Source of the DNA: Labrys wisconsinensis
GTDB lineage: Bacteria; Pseudomonadota; Alphaproteobacteria; Rhizobiales; Labraceae
Assembly (NCBI RefSeq): GCF_030814995.1
Contig: NZ_JAUSVX010000008.1
Coordinates: 186,001-250,000, forward strand
Length of the DNA stretch: 64,000 bases
Reading direction: 5' to 3'
This document shows positions 43,344 through 51,815 of this stretch, one piece after another. The first letter of the stretch is position 1. Each line of letters opens with the position of its first letter. The notes under the pieces were generated by a model, which was given only the letters and a program-made list of their open reading frames with translations, ran no database searches and had not been told where the DNA came from. The position numbers and the translations under genes are program-made.

Positions 43344-43368
43344 AGCCGCGCCACAGCGCGGCTTTTTT
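43344..43368 (+). terminator. Intrinsic terminator directly upstream of argC
   Basis: The stem AGCCGCGC-CACA-GCGCGGCT (43344-43363) is followed by a run of T to 43368. No plus-strand gene ends nearby, because the genes to the left are on the minus strand. The terminator therefore acts on a leader or small RNA started in 43132-43340. A second hairpin (CACGATGA 43312-43319 with TCGTCGTG 43336-43343, one wobble pair) abuts it. The alternative is termination of a stand-alone small RNA. Confidence 0.8.
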
Positions 43369-43404
43369 GTTTCGCCTCACCGCTCCAGGGCAGGAGAGCA
43401 TGCC

Positions 43405-44376
43405 ATGACCACGCCTTCGGACCTCGCCGACAGACCCGCGGCCGCGACGGCGGTGCGCACCGTCTTCATCGACGGCGAGGCCGGCACCACCGGCCTCGGC
43501 ATCCGCGAGCGCCTCGCCGCCGTGCCCGGCGTCGCGATCAGGAGCATCGCGCCGGAGCTGCGCAAGGACCTGGCGGCCAAGCAGGCGCTGCTCGCCGAGG
43601 TCGACCTGGTCGTGCTCTGCCTGCCCGATGCGGCGGCCAAGGAGACGGTGGCGCTGGTCGACGGCCTCGGCGCCGCCGCGCCGAAGATCCTCGATGCCTC
43701 GACCGCGCATCGGGTGGCGCCGGGCTGGACCTACGGCTTCGCCGAGCTGACGCCGGACCAGGCGGGCGCCATCCGGGCCGCCGACCGGGTGGCCAATCCC
43801 GGCTGCTATCCCACCGGCGGCATCGCGCTGCTGCGCCCGCTGGTCGATGCCGGCGTCCTGCCGAAGGATTACCCCGTCACCATCAATGCGGTGAGCGGCT
43901 ATTCCGGCGGCGGCCGCTCGATGATCGAGGATTTCGAGAACGGCCGCGCCCCGTCCTTCGAGCTCTACGGCCTCAGCCTCGAGCACAAGCACCTGCCGGA
44001 GACGCAGGTCTATGCCGGCCTGTCGCGGCGGCCGATCTTCGTGCCGTCGGTCGGCAATTTCCGCCAGGGCATGCTGGTGTCGGTCCCGCTGCATCTCGAC
44101 ACGCTGCCGGGCCAGCCGACCGGCGCGGACCTGCACGCCGTGCTGGCCGGGCGCTACGATCCTGCCGGCCTCGTCCGGGTCATGCCGCTCGACGGCCCGG
44201 AGATGGTGGCCGGCCGGATCGAGCCGGAGGCCCTCAACGAGACCGACGGGCTGGAGCTGCGGGTGTTCGCCAACGCGGCGCACCGGCAGGCGGTGCTGGT
44301 CGCCCGGCTCGACAATCTCGGCAAGGGCGCGTCCGGCGCGGCGGTCCAGAACATCCAGCTGATGCTGGGGGCCTGA
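43405..44376 (+). CDS. argC: N-acetyl-gamma-glutamyl-phosphate reductase, type 2
   Basis: A 323-residue enzyme of arginine biosynthesis that reduces N-acetyl-glutamyl-5-phosphate to the semialdehyde with NADPH. It is the short type 2 form. The dinucleotide motif is [17 protein letters not shown] (about 21-37), and the active-site cysteine is Cys134 in [12 protein letters not shown] 43405 follows AGGAGAG; ATG 43400 is out of frame. The preceding terminator and Arg-rich frame suggest attenuation. No other arg gene is in the window. Confidence 0.92.
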   Translation: MTTPSDLADRPAAATAVRTVFIDGEAGTTGLGIRERLAAVPGVAIRSIAPELRKDLAAKQALLAEVDLVVLCLPDAAAKETVALVDGLGAAAPKILDASTAHRVAPGWTYGFAELTPDQAGAIRAADRVANPGCYPTGGIALLRPLVDAGVLPKDYPVTINAVSGYSGGGRSMIEDFENGRAPSFELYGLSLEHKHLPETQVYAGLSRRPIFVPSVGNFRQGMLVSVPLHLDTLPGQPTGADLHAVLAGRYDPAGLVRVMPLDGPEMVAGRIEPEALNETDGLELRVFANAAHRQAVLVARLDNLGKGASGAAVQNIQLMLGA

Positions 44377-44460
44377 GGCCGGACGACTTCACCCGCGGCT
44401 GCCCGCGTTCGCGAAGGGGCCTCCTCCTTCGCTGGAATTCCGGCCTGCAAAGAGCTATCT

Positions 44461-44478
44461 GTGGTCACCAGTGACCAC
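44461..44478. promoter_or_regulatory. Perfect palindrome, likely toxin-antitoxin operator
   Basis: GTGGTCAC-CA-GTGACCAC is a perfect 8+2+8 dyad located 18-36 nt upstream of the antitoxin start. Phd/YefM-type antitoxins autorepress from such palindromes. The rest of the gap after argC (from 44377) contains nothing else recognisable. Confidence 0.7.
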
Positions 44479-44496
44479 CCGGCGATGGATTGCCCG

Positions 44497-44745
44497 ATGC
44501 CGACCGTCAATCTCAGGGATGCCAAGGCTGGGTTCTCGGGCTTGGTCGACAAGGCGATCAATGGCGAGTTCGTGACGATCACCCGCCACGGCAAGCCCGT
44601 CGCTGCTCTGGTTTCGGTCGAGGCGGCGGAGATCGCCCGCAAGGCGATCGAGCGCAAGCGCGCCGGCCTCGTCGCCTATCTCAGAACCTTTCCTGGCGGC
44701 GATTTCGAGCGCAATCGCTCGCGGTCCCGAGATGTCGAGCTTTGA
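44497..44745 (+). CDS. Phd/YefM-family antitoxin
   Basis: An 82-residue antitoxin. MPTVNLRDAKAGFSGLVDKA and then GEFVTITRHGKPVAALVSVE are the DNA-binding Phd fold, and the charged tail from about residue 50 (ARKAIERKRAGLVAYLRTF) is the toxin-neutralising part. An in-frame GTG at 44461 would place the operator inside the gene, so ATG 44497 is preferred. The stop overlaps the toxin start (TTGA). Confidence 0.88.
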   Translation: MPTVNLRDAKAGFSGLVDKAINGEFVTITRHGKPVAALVSVEAAEIARKAIERKRAGLVAYLRTFPGGDFERNRSRSRDVEL

Positions 44746-45188
44746 ACGGCTACTTGCTCGACACCAATGTCGTCTCGATGCTTTCGCCGTCGAGGGCCGA
44801 GGTGTCGGCAGTGTTTCTCGAATGGCTGGAGCGCCTGGACGGTGAAGGCAGGATCTTTCTGTCGGTTGTCACGATCCACGAGATCGAGAAGGGGATCGCG
44901 CTCCTCGAGCACAAGGGAGCCACGGCAAAAGCCGCGGGCCTGAAAGCCTGGCTTGCCGGCCTTGTTTCGACCTATGACGACAAGATTATCGGCCTCGACG
45001 CTTCGGGCGCCGCGGCTGCCGGACAGTCGGAGGCCAGGGCGATCTCGTCGGGGCATGACCCGGGCATGGCGGACGCCATCATCGCCGGCATCGCGAAGAC
45101 GCATGATCTCGTCGTTGTCACCCGCAACGCGCGGCATTTCCGGCCGTTCGGCATAGCAGTGTCGTTGCCCGACGAACTGATCGGATAG
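44742..45188 (+). CDS. PIN-domain toxin, VapC/FitB-like
   Basis: A 148-residue PIN-domain ribonuclease. Acidic residues expected at the active site are present: Asp7 in LLDTNVVS, Glu47 in THEIEKG and Asp111 in GMADAIIAG, with TRNARHF near residue 128. The best start is TTG 44742, overlapping the antitoxin stop by four bases; the first ATG comes after the catalytic N-terminus. A longer frame runs upstream through the antitoxin and is a shadow. It would cleave RNA when not bound by the antitoxin. Confidence 0.88.
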   Translation: MNGYLLDTNVVSMLSPSRAEVSAVFLEWLERLDGEGRIFLSVVTIHEIEKGIALLEHKGATAKAAGLKAWLAGLVSTYDDKIIGLDASGAAAAGQSEARAISSGHDPGMADAIIAGIAKTHDLVVVTRNARHFRPFGIAVSLPDELIG

Positions 45189-45271
45189 GCCCGGATTCCA
45201 CACATCGGGAGCGGGGACGGCGGCGCGCTGGACTGTCGCGCGCATCCGATCGGCGGTCATGTCGATTGATT

Positions 45272-45293
45272 CCATACCAACCAGTTGGTATGG
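45272..45293. promoter_or_regulatory. TetR operator, perfect 22-bp palindrome
   Basis: CCATACCAAC-CA-GTTGGTATGG is a perfect dyad, 24-45 nt upstream of the TetR-gene ATG. Palindromes of the ACCAACNNGTTGGT kind are typical of TetR proteins that control an adjacent transporter. It probably covers the promoter of the TetR-MFS transcript. Confidence 0.8.
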
Positions 45294-45316
45294 TTTCTTC
45301 CGGGAGGAGCGATGCC

Positions 45317-45925
45317 ATGCCGGATCAGCCGCAGGGATCGAGAGCCAGGTTGGTGGAGGCTGCGATCGACGTGGTGCGCACCAAGGGCTACACGGCCGCG
45401 CGCGTCGAGGACATCTGCGCGGCGGCTGGCGTCACCAAGGGCAGTTTCTTCCACCATTTCGACAGCAAGGATGCGCTGGCGTTGGCCGCTGCGGATCAGT
45501 GGCGCGGCTGCGCCGACGCAATTTTCGCGGCTGCCGGCTGCGACGACCTCGCCGATCCGCTCGATCGGCTGATGGCCTATCTCGCCTTCCGCCGGGCGAT
45601 GATGACCGGCGACCTCGCGCAATGGACCTGCTTCGCCGGCACGGTGATCCAGGAGACCTACCGCACCCATCGCCATCTCAGCGATGCCTGCCAGGCGAGC
45701 ATCGCCGAGCATTCCGATGCCGTTGCCGCGATCATCGCCGAGGCCATGCGCCGATACGGCATCGAGGGCGACTGGACTGCGCCGAGCCTCGCCCGCCACA
45801 TCCAGGCGGTGCTCCAGGGTGCCTTCATCCTGGCCAAGGGCGAAGGGCAGGCCGCCGTGGCCGTCGAGAGCATCGACCATCTCAGGCGCTACGTGGCGCT
45901 ACTGTTCCGTCGTCCGATAGGCTGA
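45317..45925 (+). CDS. TetR/AcrR-family transcriptional regulator
   Basis: A 202-residue repressor. The N-terminal HTH is RLVEAAIDVVRTKGYTAARV then DICAAAGVTKGSFFHHFDSK, highly typical of the family. The C-terminal ligand domain has three cysteines (GCADAIFAAAGCDD, WTCFAGTVIQ). ATG 45317 has GGGAGGAG at good distance; extension to 45266 would cover the operator palindrome. The MFS gene begins 16 nt after its stop, so it is the likely target. The ligand is unknown. Confidence 0.92.
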   Translation: MPDQPQGSRARLVEAAIDVVRTKGYTAARVEDICAAAGVTKGSFFHHFDSKDALALAAADQWRGCADAIFAAAGCDDLADPLDRLMAYLAFRRAMMTGDLAQWTCFAGTVIQETYRTHRHLSDACQASIAEHSDAVAAIIAEAMRRYGIEGDWTAPSLARHIQAVLQGAFILAKGEGQAAVAVESIDHLRRYVALLFRRPIG

Positions 45926-45941
45926 AGCGCGGGAGGAAGGC

Positions 45942-47144
45942 ATGACACTGTCGTATCGCTGGACCATCGTCGCGCTCGGCGCGCTGATGTCGTGCGTCGG
46001 CGTCGGGACGATGTTCTCGCTGGCGGTGTTCCTCAACCCGATCACCGCCGACACCGGCTGGTCGCATGCCGGCATCTCCAGCGCCATGACCCTCAACTTC
46101 CTGGTCATGGGCCTCGGCGGCTTCGGCTGGGGCGCGGCGAGCGATCGCTGGGGGACGCGCATCGTCGTGCTCGCCGGGGCGCTGCTGCTCGGCCTGGCGC
46201 TGGTGCTGGCCAGCCAGGCCCAGTCGCTGCTCGCCTTCCAGCTGATCTACGGCATGCTGGTGGGCCTGGCCGCCAGCGCCTTCTTCGCGCCGATGATCGC
46301 CACCGTCACCGGCTGGTTCGACAGCCATCGCAGCCTGGCCGTTTCCCTCGTCTCGGCCGGCATGGGCGTGGCGCCGCTGACCATCTCGCCCTTGGCGCGC
46401 TGGCTGATCTCGGCCCATGGCTGGCGCCCGGCCATGCTGGCCATCGGCATCCTCGCCTGGATCCTGCTGATTCCGGCCGCCCTGCTGGTCCGGCGTCCGC
46501 CCGCGGCGGCATCGGACGGCACCGTCGCCGAGGCCGGCAGGGCCACGCCGGGCATCTCGGTGGCGGACGCGCTGCGCTCGCCGCAGTTCCTGGTGCTCGG
46601 GCTGACCTTCTTCGCCTGCTGCGCCGCCCATTCCGGGCCGATCTTCCACATGGTCAGCTATGCCATGGTCTGCGGCGTGGCGCCGATGGCGGCGGTGAGC
46701 ATCTACAGCGTCGAAGGCCTGGCGGGACTCGGCGGACGCCTGCTGCTCGGCGTGCTGGCCGACCGTTACGGCGTCAAGCCGGTGCTGGCCGCCGGCCTGC
46801 TGGCGCAGGCGCTGGCGATCGGCACCTATCTCTTCGTCGACCGACTCGGCGAGTTCTATGCGCTCGCCATCGTCTTCGGCGGCGCCTATGGCGGGGTGAT
46901 GCCGCTCTACGCAACGCTGGCGCGCGAGTATTTCGGCCAGGCGATCATGGGCACCGTCCTCGGGGCGGCGACGCTCTTGTCCAGCCTCGGCATGGCGCTC
47001 GGCCCGCTGGCCGGCGGCTGGGTGTTCGACAGCTTCAAGGGCTATGCGTGGCTGTTCGTCGGCTCCTGCGCCGTCGGGCTCGGCGCCGTGGCGATATCCC
47101 TGGCCTTCCCGCCGGCACGGCCGATCAGGCTGCAGCCGGCCTGA
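45942..47144 (+). CDS. Major facilitator superfamily transporter, OFA/monocarboxylate-like
   Basis: A 400-residue inner-membrane carrier with about twelve hydrophobic segments. The loop 2-3 motif is GWGAASDRWGTRIVV (G-x-x-x-D-R-x-G), repeated in the second half as GRLLLGVLADRYGVKP. The first helix has GALMSCVGVGTMFSLAVFLN, typical of oxalate/formate antiporter-like and monocarboxylate MFS proteins. It is cotranscribed with the TetR regulator. The substrate may be a small organic acid or a toxic compound sensed by TetR. Confidence 0.9.
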   Translation: MTLSYRWTIVALGALMSCVGVGTMFSLAVFLNPITADTGWSHAGISSAMTLNFLVMGLGGFGWGAASDRWGTRIVVLAGALLLGLALVLASQAQSLLAFQLIYGMLVGLAASAFFAPMIATVTGWFDSHRSLAVSLVSAGMGVAPLTISPLARWLISAHGWRPAMLAIGILAWILLIPAALLVRRPPAAASDGTVAEAGRATPGISVADALRSPQFLVLGLTFFACCAAHSGPIFHMVSYAMVCGVAPMAAVSIYSVEGLAGLGGRLLLGVLADRYGVKPVLAAGLLAQALAIGTYLFVDRLGEFYALAIVFGGAYGGVMPLYATLAREYFGQAIMGTVLGAATLLSSLGMALGPLAGGWVFDSFKGYAWLFVGSCAVGLGAVAISLAFPPARPIRLQPA

Positions 47145-47170
47145 GAGCGGTCGGGGCGGGGCGCGCCCCA

Positions 47171-47202
47171 AACAAAAACGCCGGTCTCGCGAGAGGCCGG
47201 CG
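47171..47202 (-). terminator. Intrinsic terminator of sciP
   Basis: Read on the minus strand, the stem CGCCGGCCTC-TCGC-GAGACCGGCG (47179-47202, one bulge) is followed by TTTTTGTT. It lies 20 nt after the sciP stop and 26 nt past the MFS stop on the other strand. It probably also blocks read-through between the convergent genes. Confidence 0.8.
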
Positions 47203-47222
47203 TCGGATGGTCGGGAAGGCGC

Positions 47223-47498
47223 CTATTGGCGATAGTGCTGGATGCGCGTGGTGCGCAGCCCCGCCAGGCCGTGGCGGTCGATGGAGGCTTGCCAGCCCAG
47301 GAACTCCTCCGTGGTCAGGGTGTAGCGGCTGCACGCCTCATCGAGGCTGAGGAGCCCGCCCCGCACGGCCGCGACCACCTCGGCCTTGCGGCGAATGACC
47401 CAGCGTTGCGTACCGGGGGGAGGCAGATCGGCGATCGTCAGCGGACTGCCGTCCGGTCCGATCACGTATTTGACCCGAGGACGAAGGGGTTCGGTCAT
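47223..47498 (-). CDS. sciP: SciP, CtrA-inhibitory protein (DUF1153)
   Basis: A 91-residue DNA-binding protein almost identical in pattern to Caulobacter SciP: RPRVKYVIGPDGSPLTIADL, RRKAEVVAAVRGGLLSLDEA and YTLTTEEFLGWQ. In Caulobacter SciP binds CtrA-regulated promoters and blocks recruitment of RNA polymerase by CtrA. It lies at the edge of the flagellar cluster, as in Caulobacter. A CtrA-like box sits 58-72 nt upstream. It has its own terminator. Confidence 0.93.
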   Translation of the reverse strand: MTEPLRPRVKYVIGPDGSPLTIADLPPPGTQRWVIRRKAEVVAAVRGGLLSLDEACSRYTLTTEEFLGWQASIDRHGLAGLRTTRIQHYRQ

Positions 47499-47555
47499 GG
47501 GATACGCTCATACAACTCGACTGACCTAGTCGAAGAAGAGCGTAAAGAGGCCCGC

Positions 47556-47570
47556 TTAAAATTTGCTGAA
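47556..47570. promoter_or_regulatory. CtrA-like box upstream of sciP
   Basis: TTAA-N7-TGAA, one mismatch from the CtrA consensus TTAA-N7-TTAA, in an AT-rich stretch 58-72 nt upstream of the sciP start. Caulobacter sciP is CtrA-activated. The remaining gap to the flgD stop (47708) has no gene; it contains GCTCGAAAAGCATTTTCTCG, a repeat-like motif. Confidence 0.45.
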
Positions 47571-47707
47571 GGGAAAATGTCGCATTCGAAGCATCCCGGG
47601 TTGGCCGGCAAGTGCTTGGCTCGAAAAGCATTTTCTCGAAGGCGCATGGCCCTGCCCCAAGCCCCGTTCCGCTTGCGGCAGGCGGCGCCCGAGCCGCCGG
47701 CAGCGGG

Positions 47708-48376
47708 TCACGAGGCGGACTTGCGCAGGGTCTTGACCTTGTCGAGGGCGACCGAGATGTCGCCGATCTTGAGCAGCGGTGTATCGCCGGAGAGGTCGAC
47801 GGCGTCGACCTTGCCGGAGATCTCGGTGGAGACGGCGACCGGCTGGCCGGCGGCGTCCACGGCGTCGATCTTCAGCTTGTAGGAGCCGGCGCTGTAGAGC
47901 GATCCGTCGCCGCCCCGTCCGTCCCAGACGAAGCTGCCGGCGCCGGCGTCGAGCGAACGGGTTGCGGTGTAGACGGTCGCGCCCGTGCTGGCGTCGATGA
48001 CGCTGAAGGTCGCCTTGGCCGCGGGCTTCGCGGCGTTCAGCGTCCAGGCCGCCTTGCCCGCGGCGAGGGTGGTCACCGAGCCGTCGGCGGTGATCTCGGC
48101 CCCGAGATAGCCGGCCGAGGCGGAGACGATGCCGGCGGCGTTGGCCGAGACCAGGGTGGTCAGGAGATCGTTGGTCCGAAGCTGCTGCTCCACCGAGGAG
48201 AACTGCACGAGCTGGGAGGTGAACTGGTTGGTGTCGAGCGGATCCAGCGGGTTCTGGTTCTGCAGCTGCGTGGTCAGGAGCTGCAGGAACGTGTCGAAAT
48301 TGCCGGCGATGGTCTGCTTCGCATTCGTCTGGCTGGCCGCGAGGGCTCCAGAGGAGGAAGAGGAAACGCTCGTCAT
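47708..48376 (-). CDS. flgD: Flagellar hook-capping protein FlgD
   Basis: A 222-residue hook scaffold protein. The conserved N-terminal signature is FDTFLQLLTTQLQNQNPLDP followed by LDTNQFTSQLVQFSSVEQQL. The C-terminal part has the FlgD Ig-like/tudor-like domain (SFVWDGRGGDGSLYSAGSYK). FlgD caps the growing hook and is lost later. It follows fliK on the minus strand after a repeat-like segment of about 115 nt, so the two hook genes form one unit. Confidence 0.93.
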   Translation of the reverse strand: MTSVSSSSSGALAASQTNAKQTIAGNFDTFLQLLTTQLQNQNPLDPLDTNQFTSQLVQFSSVEQQLRTNDLLTTLVSANAAGIVSASAGYLGAEITADGSVTTLAAGKAAWTLNAAKPAAKATFSVIDASTGATVYTATRSLDAGAGSFVWDGRGGDGSLYSAGSYKLKIDAVDAAGQPVAVSTEISGKVDAVDLSGDTPLLKIGDISVALDKVKTLRKSAS

Positions 48377-48393
48377 GATGGGGCCCCCCTAGA

Positions 48394-48492
48394 GCATTTT
48401 CCGGTGAACCGGCATTCGGTTCGACTTAAGAAAATGCGTAAAAACAAAGAGATAGAGAGTGCGATCGATTCAACTTGAAACGATCACACTCT
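48394..48492. repeat. Double-hairpin repeat between fliK and flgD
   Basis: The gap holds two dyads. GCATTTTC (48394-48401) pairs with GAAAATGC (48430-48437) and encloses CCGGT-GA-ACCGG. A second stem is AGAGTG-N-GATCG (48456-48467) with CGATC-N-CACTCT (48481-48492), which on the minus strand ends right at the fliK stop. The GCATTTTC...GAAAATGC form is a dispersed intergenic repeat type seen in Hyphomicrobiales. It may also act as a partial terminator between fliK and flgD. Confidence 0.65.
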
Positions 48493-49807
48493 AGACGCTG
48501 ATGTCGAGGCCGCCGCGGCGGCCGAGAATGCTGGCATAGGCCGCGACCCGCGGCGAGCTCGGGCGCGGCGTCTCACCCGTGCCGCCGTCGGCGACGAAGG
48601 GCTGCGCCTGGCGCTGGCTGCCCTGGTCGCGCCCGGCGAAACCCTGCGGATTCTGGCCGGGATCGCGCAGATTGAACTGCAGCGAGCCCTGGTCGGTCTT
48701 GAAGCCGGCGCTGTTCAGCGCCCGCTCCAGCGCACGAGAATCGCGCTGCAGCAGGTCGAGCGTGTCCATCCGCTCGACGGTGAGGGTGGTGGTGGCCGCT
48801 CCGGTGGAATCGTCGATGGCGAGGTGGACGTCGATGCGGCCGAGCTCGGGCGGATCGAGCCGGATCTGGAAGCGGCTCTCGCCGTCCTTGGCTCGCGCCG
48901 CGACGGTGACCGCGACCTGGGGCAGCGAGGCGACGAGGACGGGCGAGGGCGCCGGCGCCGGGGGAGCCGGTGTCGCCGGTCGCGCCGCCTCCGCCGGGGC
49001 GGGCGTGGCGGCCGGCTGGTCCGAGGGCGCCGCGGCGGCATCCTTCGCGGCGGCATGCAGGGCGGCCGCGTCCTTGGCCTCCTTGCCGGCGTCCGCCGCC
49101 GGCGGGGTCTTGCCGGCCGGATCGGCCTCGTCCGCATCGGCCTTGCCGGCATCGGGCTTGGCCGGGTCCGCCTTGCCGCCGAGCGCCGCCTGCTGGGGAT
49201 CGAACGGCTTGGCGCCCGCCTTGCCGGCCGGCGTTCCGGCCGGGGCGGCAGCGGTTTCGCCGGCGGCGACGGGCAGGGTCGCCGCGAGCGCGGCTGCCGC
49301 ATTGGTGGCCGTCACCGCGCCGGGCCTGACGATGGTGCCGGCCGTCGCCGCGGTCTCGACGACCGGCACCGCGGCCTGGACGGCGAGGGCGGCGGCCATG
49401 CCGGGCGAGGCGGCGGCGTCGGGCGTCGCCGCGGCGGGTGCCGGCGCGTCGCCGGCCGCGCTGCCGTCCGCATCGTCGGCATCCGCGGTCTCGGACGCCG
49501 CGCCCGGCTGCGCCGGCGGGTGGCGGGCCTTGCTCCGCTCCGCCCGGGCGACCGGAGCGGCCGCATCCTGCGCCGCCTCCGGCGCCGATGGCCGGTCCCG
49601 CGCCGCCACGTCCGTCGACTGGCCGAGCAGGTCGGCGAAGGCGGACGAAGCCGTCGGCCCGGCCGGCTTGCGGCGCGGCCGGGCCTGCGGGACCGAGAGA
49701 TCGGAAAGGGCGTCGGGAGCAGTCAAACGGCGGCCTCGGCAACGGGACCGCACGAGGCGGGTCGTGGGCAGCAGAGCAAGACGCGTACCATCTCGTGCCC
49801 GATTCAT
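48491..49807 (-). CDS. fliK: Flagellar hook-length control protein FliK
   Basis: A 438-residue protein with a long low-complexity Ala/Pro/Lys/Asp linker (about 70-285), as expected for a molecular ruler, and the conserved C-terminal Flg_hook domain. There RFQIRLDPPELGRIDVHLAI carries the LxPxxLGxVxV core, then LERALNSAGFKTDQGSLQFN. FliK measures the hook and switches export specificity through FlhB. The N-terminal 35 residues are basic and unusual, so the true start may lie downstream. It diverges from fliF. Confidence 0.9.
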   Translation of the reverse strand: MNRARDGTRLALLPTTRLVRSRCRGRRLTAPDALSDLSVPQARPRRKPAGPTASSAFADLLGQSTDVAARDRPSAPEAAQDAAAPVARAERSKARHPPAQPGAASETADADDADGSAAGDAPAPAAATPDAAASPGMAAALAVQAAVPVVETAATAGTIVRPGAVTATNAAAALAATLPVAAGETAAAPAGTPAGKAGAKPFDPQQAALGGKADPAKPDAGKADADEADPAGKTPPAADAGKEAKDAAALHAAAKDAAAAPSDQPAATPAPAEAARPATPAPPAPAPSPVLVASLPQVAVTVAARAKDGESRFQIRLDPPELGRIDVHLAIDDSTGAATTTLTVERMDTLDLLQRDSRALERALNSAGFKTDQGSLQFNLRDPGQNPQGFAGRDQGSQRQAQPFVADGGTGETPRPSSPRVAAYASILGRRGGLDISV

Positions 49808-50176
49808 GATCTTTATTTTTCAATATATTGCGTGTGGTTTTTCATAGAAAAAGCGAGGGCCGGGTCGGCGCATCCTGCCGCCTGGCGGCAGTTCTTGCCG
49901 GGGCGGACCGTCCATTCGCGCCGCCGGCAGCAGGGCGCCGCGCCCCTCCATGCGTCGACGACCGGCGGCCGCGCGGAGGGCGTTAACCAATTCGAAACCA
50001 AGGACCGGGCAATTCTTGCCTAGCGGCCGGCGTCGGGCCGAGGGGCTCGCCGAAACCGGATGGTGTTCCGGCGCCCGGCCCGGGCTTTTCGACAAGGCTC
50101 CGGAAGTCTGCGGAATCGTCCGGCCGGCGCACGGGCGGCGGTCCGCAGGTGCCGATCTCAGCGTGTGAGGCGTGGC
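49808..50176. promoter_or_regulatory. Divergent fliK/fliF control region
   Basis: A 369-nt gap without a convincing gene. The part next to fliK (49805-49850) is strongly AT-rich and fits a promoter. TTAACCA (49983-49989), followed by ATTCGAAA, is a CtrA half-site-like element about 190 nt upstream of fliF. Repeated CAATTCTTGCC/CAGTTCTTGCC strings (about 49887-49898 and 50011-50021) resemble each other, but neither fits a sigma-54 GG-N10-GC spacing exactly. Confidence 0.45.
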
Positions 50177-51805
50177 GTGCAGGGGTTGCTGGAGATTCTC
50201 AAGCGATTCGGTCCGGGCCGGCTGGCGGCGATGGGCGCGGTCACGCTCGTGCTGGTCGGCTTCTTCGGCTTCGTCATCATGCGCTTCAGCCAGCCGCAGA
50301 TGGCGCCGCTGTTCACCGATCTCGACGTCAGGGACTCGGCGGCGATCGTCAAGTCGCTGGAGGCGGCCGGCGTCACCTACGAGCTCAGCGCCGACGGCGC
50401 CACCATCGCCGTGCCGCGCGACCGGGTGGCGCGCCTGCGCATGACGCTGGCCCAGGACGGCCTGCCATCGGGCGGGGGCATCGGCTACGAGATCTTCGAC
50501 AAGGGCGACAGCCTCTCGGCCACCAGCTTCGTGCAGAACATCAACCAGCTGCGCGCCCTGGAGGGCGAGCTGGCGCGCACCATCCGCGGCATCGACCGGG
50601 TCGAGCAGGCCCGCGTCCACCTGGTGATCCCGGAGCGCTCGCTGTTCCAGCGCGACCGCGAGCCGCCGTCCGCCTCGATCGTCCTCAAGGTGCGCGGCGG
50701 CCTCGAGCCGGGGCAGATCCGCGCCATCCGCCATCTCGTCGCCACCGCGGTCGAGGGGCTGAAGCCGGACCGTGTCTCCATCGTCGACGAATCCGGCGCG
50801 CTCCTGGCCGACGGCGCCGGCACGGCCCAGCCCGAAGGCGGCGCCGACGAGCGCCAGGTCGCCTATGAGCGGCGTCTTTCCGACCAGGTGCAGCGCATCG
50901 TCGAGAGCGTGGTCGGGACCGGGCGCGCCCGGGTGCAGGTGGCGGCCGAGCTCGACTACAACCGCATCACCCAGACCCAGGACCTCTACGACCCCGACAG
51001 CAAGGTGGTGCGCTCCACCCAGACCCGCGAGGAGAGCAGCGCCATCGCCCAGCGCGACCAGGGCGTGACGGTCGGCAACGAGCTGCCCAACGCCACGGCG
51101 AACCAGGCCACCACCGGCCAGGACCTGACCAAGAAGACCGAGGAGACCATCAATTACGAGATCTCCCGCACCACCAAGACCGAGACCATCGATGCCGGGC
51201 GGGTGAAGCGCATCTCGGTGGCGGTCCTGGTCGACGGCCTCTACGGCAAGGATGCCAGCGGCACGCTCGCCTATGCCCCACGCGCCAAGGACGACCTCGA
51301 CCGCATCGCCGCGCTGGTGCGCTCGGCGATCGGCTACGACCAGCAGCGCGGCGACCAGGTCGAGGTGGTCAACCTGCGCTTCGCCGACGCGCCGCTCACG
51401 GCCGACCTCGCCTCGGACCAGGGCTGGCTGAGCTTTCTCGCCTTCAGCAAGGGCGATGTGATGCAGCTCGCCGAGCTCGGCGTCCTCGCCATCCTGTCGC
51501 TCCTGGTGCTGCTGTTCGCGGTGCGGCCGCTGATCCGGCGCATCGTCTCGCCGGAGACGCCTGACGCGAAGGCGGGCGGCGCGGTCGCGGTGATAGCCGG
51601 CGCATCCGCGGCGGTCGAGACGTCGGGCCTGCCCGCGGTGGTGCCGCCCCAGGATCCGAGCCCGACGCTGCAGCTGCTCGAAGTCGCCCAGGTCAACGGC
51701 ACCATCCAGCAGAAGTCGGTCGAGCGCATCGGCGAGCTGGTCGAACGCAACCCGGGCGAGACCCTGTCCCTGATCCGGACCTGGCTCGCCGAGCCGACGC
51801 ATTGA
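50177..51805 (+). CDS. fliF: Flagellar MS-ring protein FliF
   Basis: A 542-residue inner-membrane ring protein. The first transmembrane helix is [17 protein letters not shown] (about 19-35). The YscJ/FliF domains contain [20 protein letters not shown] and [20 protein letters not shown]. The second helix near residue 445 is [17 protein letters not shown]. The C-terminal FliG-binding tail is [20 protein letters not shown]. The GTG at 50177 ([12 protein letters not shown]) with upstream TGAGG is taken as start; the frame is open to 50060. It is the first gene of the class II operon. Confidence 0.93.
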   Translation: MQGLLEILKRFGPGRLAAMGAVTLVLVGFFGFVIMRFSQPQMAPLFTDLDVRDSAAIVKSLEAAGVTYELSADGATIAVPRDRVARLRMTLAQDGLPSGGGIGYEIFDKGDSLSATSFVQNINQLRALEGELARTIRGIDRVEQARVHLVIPERSLFQRDREPPSASIVLKVRGGLEPGQIRAIRHLVATAVEGLKPDRVSIVDESGALLADGAGTAQPEGGADERQVAYERRLSDQVQRIVESVVGTGRARVQVAAELDYNRITQTQDLYDPDSKVVRSTQTREESSAIAQRDQGVTVGNELPNATANQATTGQDLTKKTEETINYEISRTTKTETIDAGRVKRISVAVLVDGLYGKDASGTLAYAPRAKDDLDRIAALVRSAIGYDQQRGDQVEVVNLRFADAPLTADLASDQGWLSFLAFSKGDVMQLAELGVLAILSLLVLLFAVRPLIRRIVSPETPDAKAGGAVAVIAGASAAVETSGLPAVVPPQDPSPTLQLLEVAQVNGTIQQKSVERIGELVERNPGETLSLIRTWLAEPTH

Positions 51806-51815
51806 GGGGGATGCG

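Noticed and set aside
43081-44283. 400-codon minus-strand frame opposite argC and its leader
   Set aside because: argC has its active-site motif in the sense frame; the antisense frame also reads through the terminator and operator.
49887-50021. Sigma-54 (-24/-12) promoter in the fliK/fliF region
   Set aside because: The GG and GC elements of TGGCGGCAGTTCTTGCC and GGGCAATTCTTGCC are spaced 11 and 9 nt, not 10.
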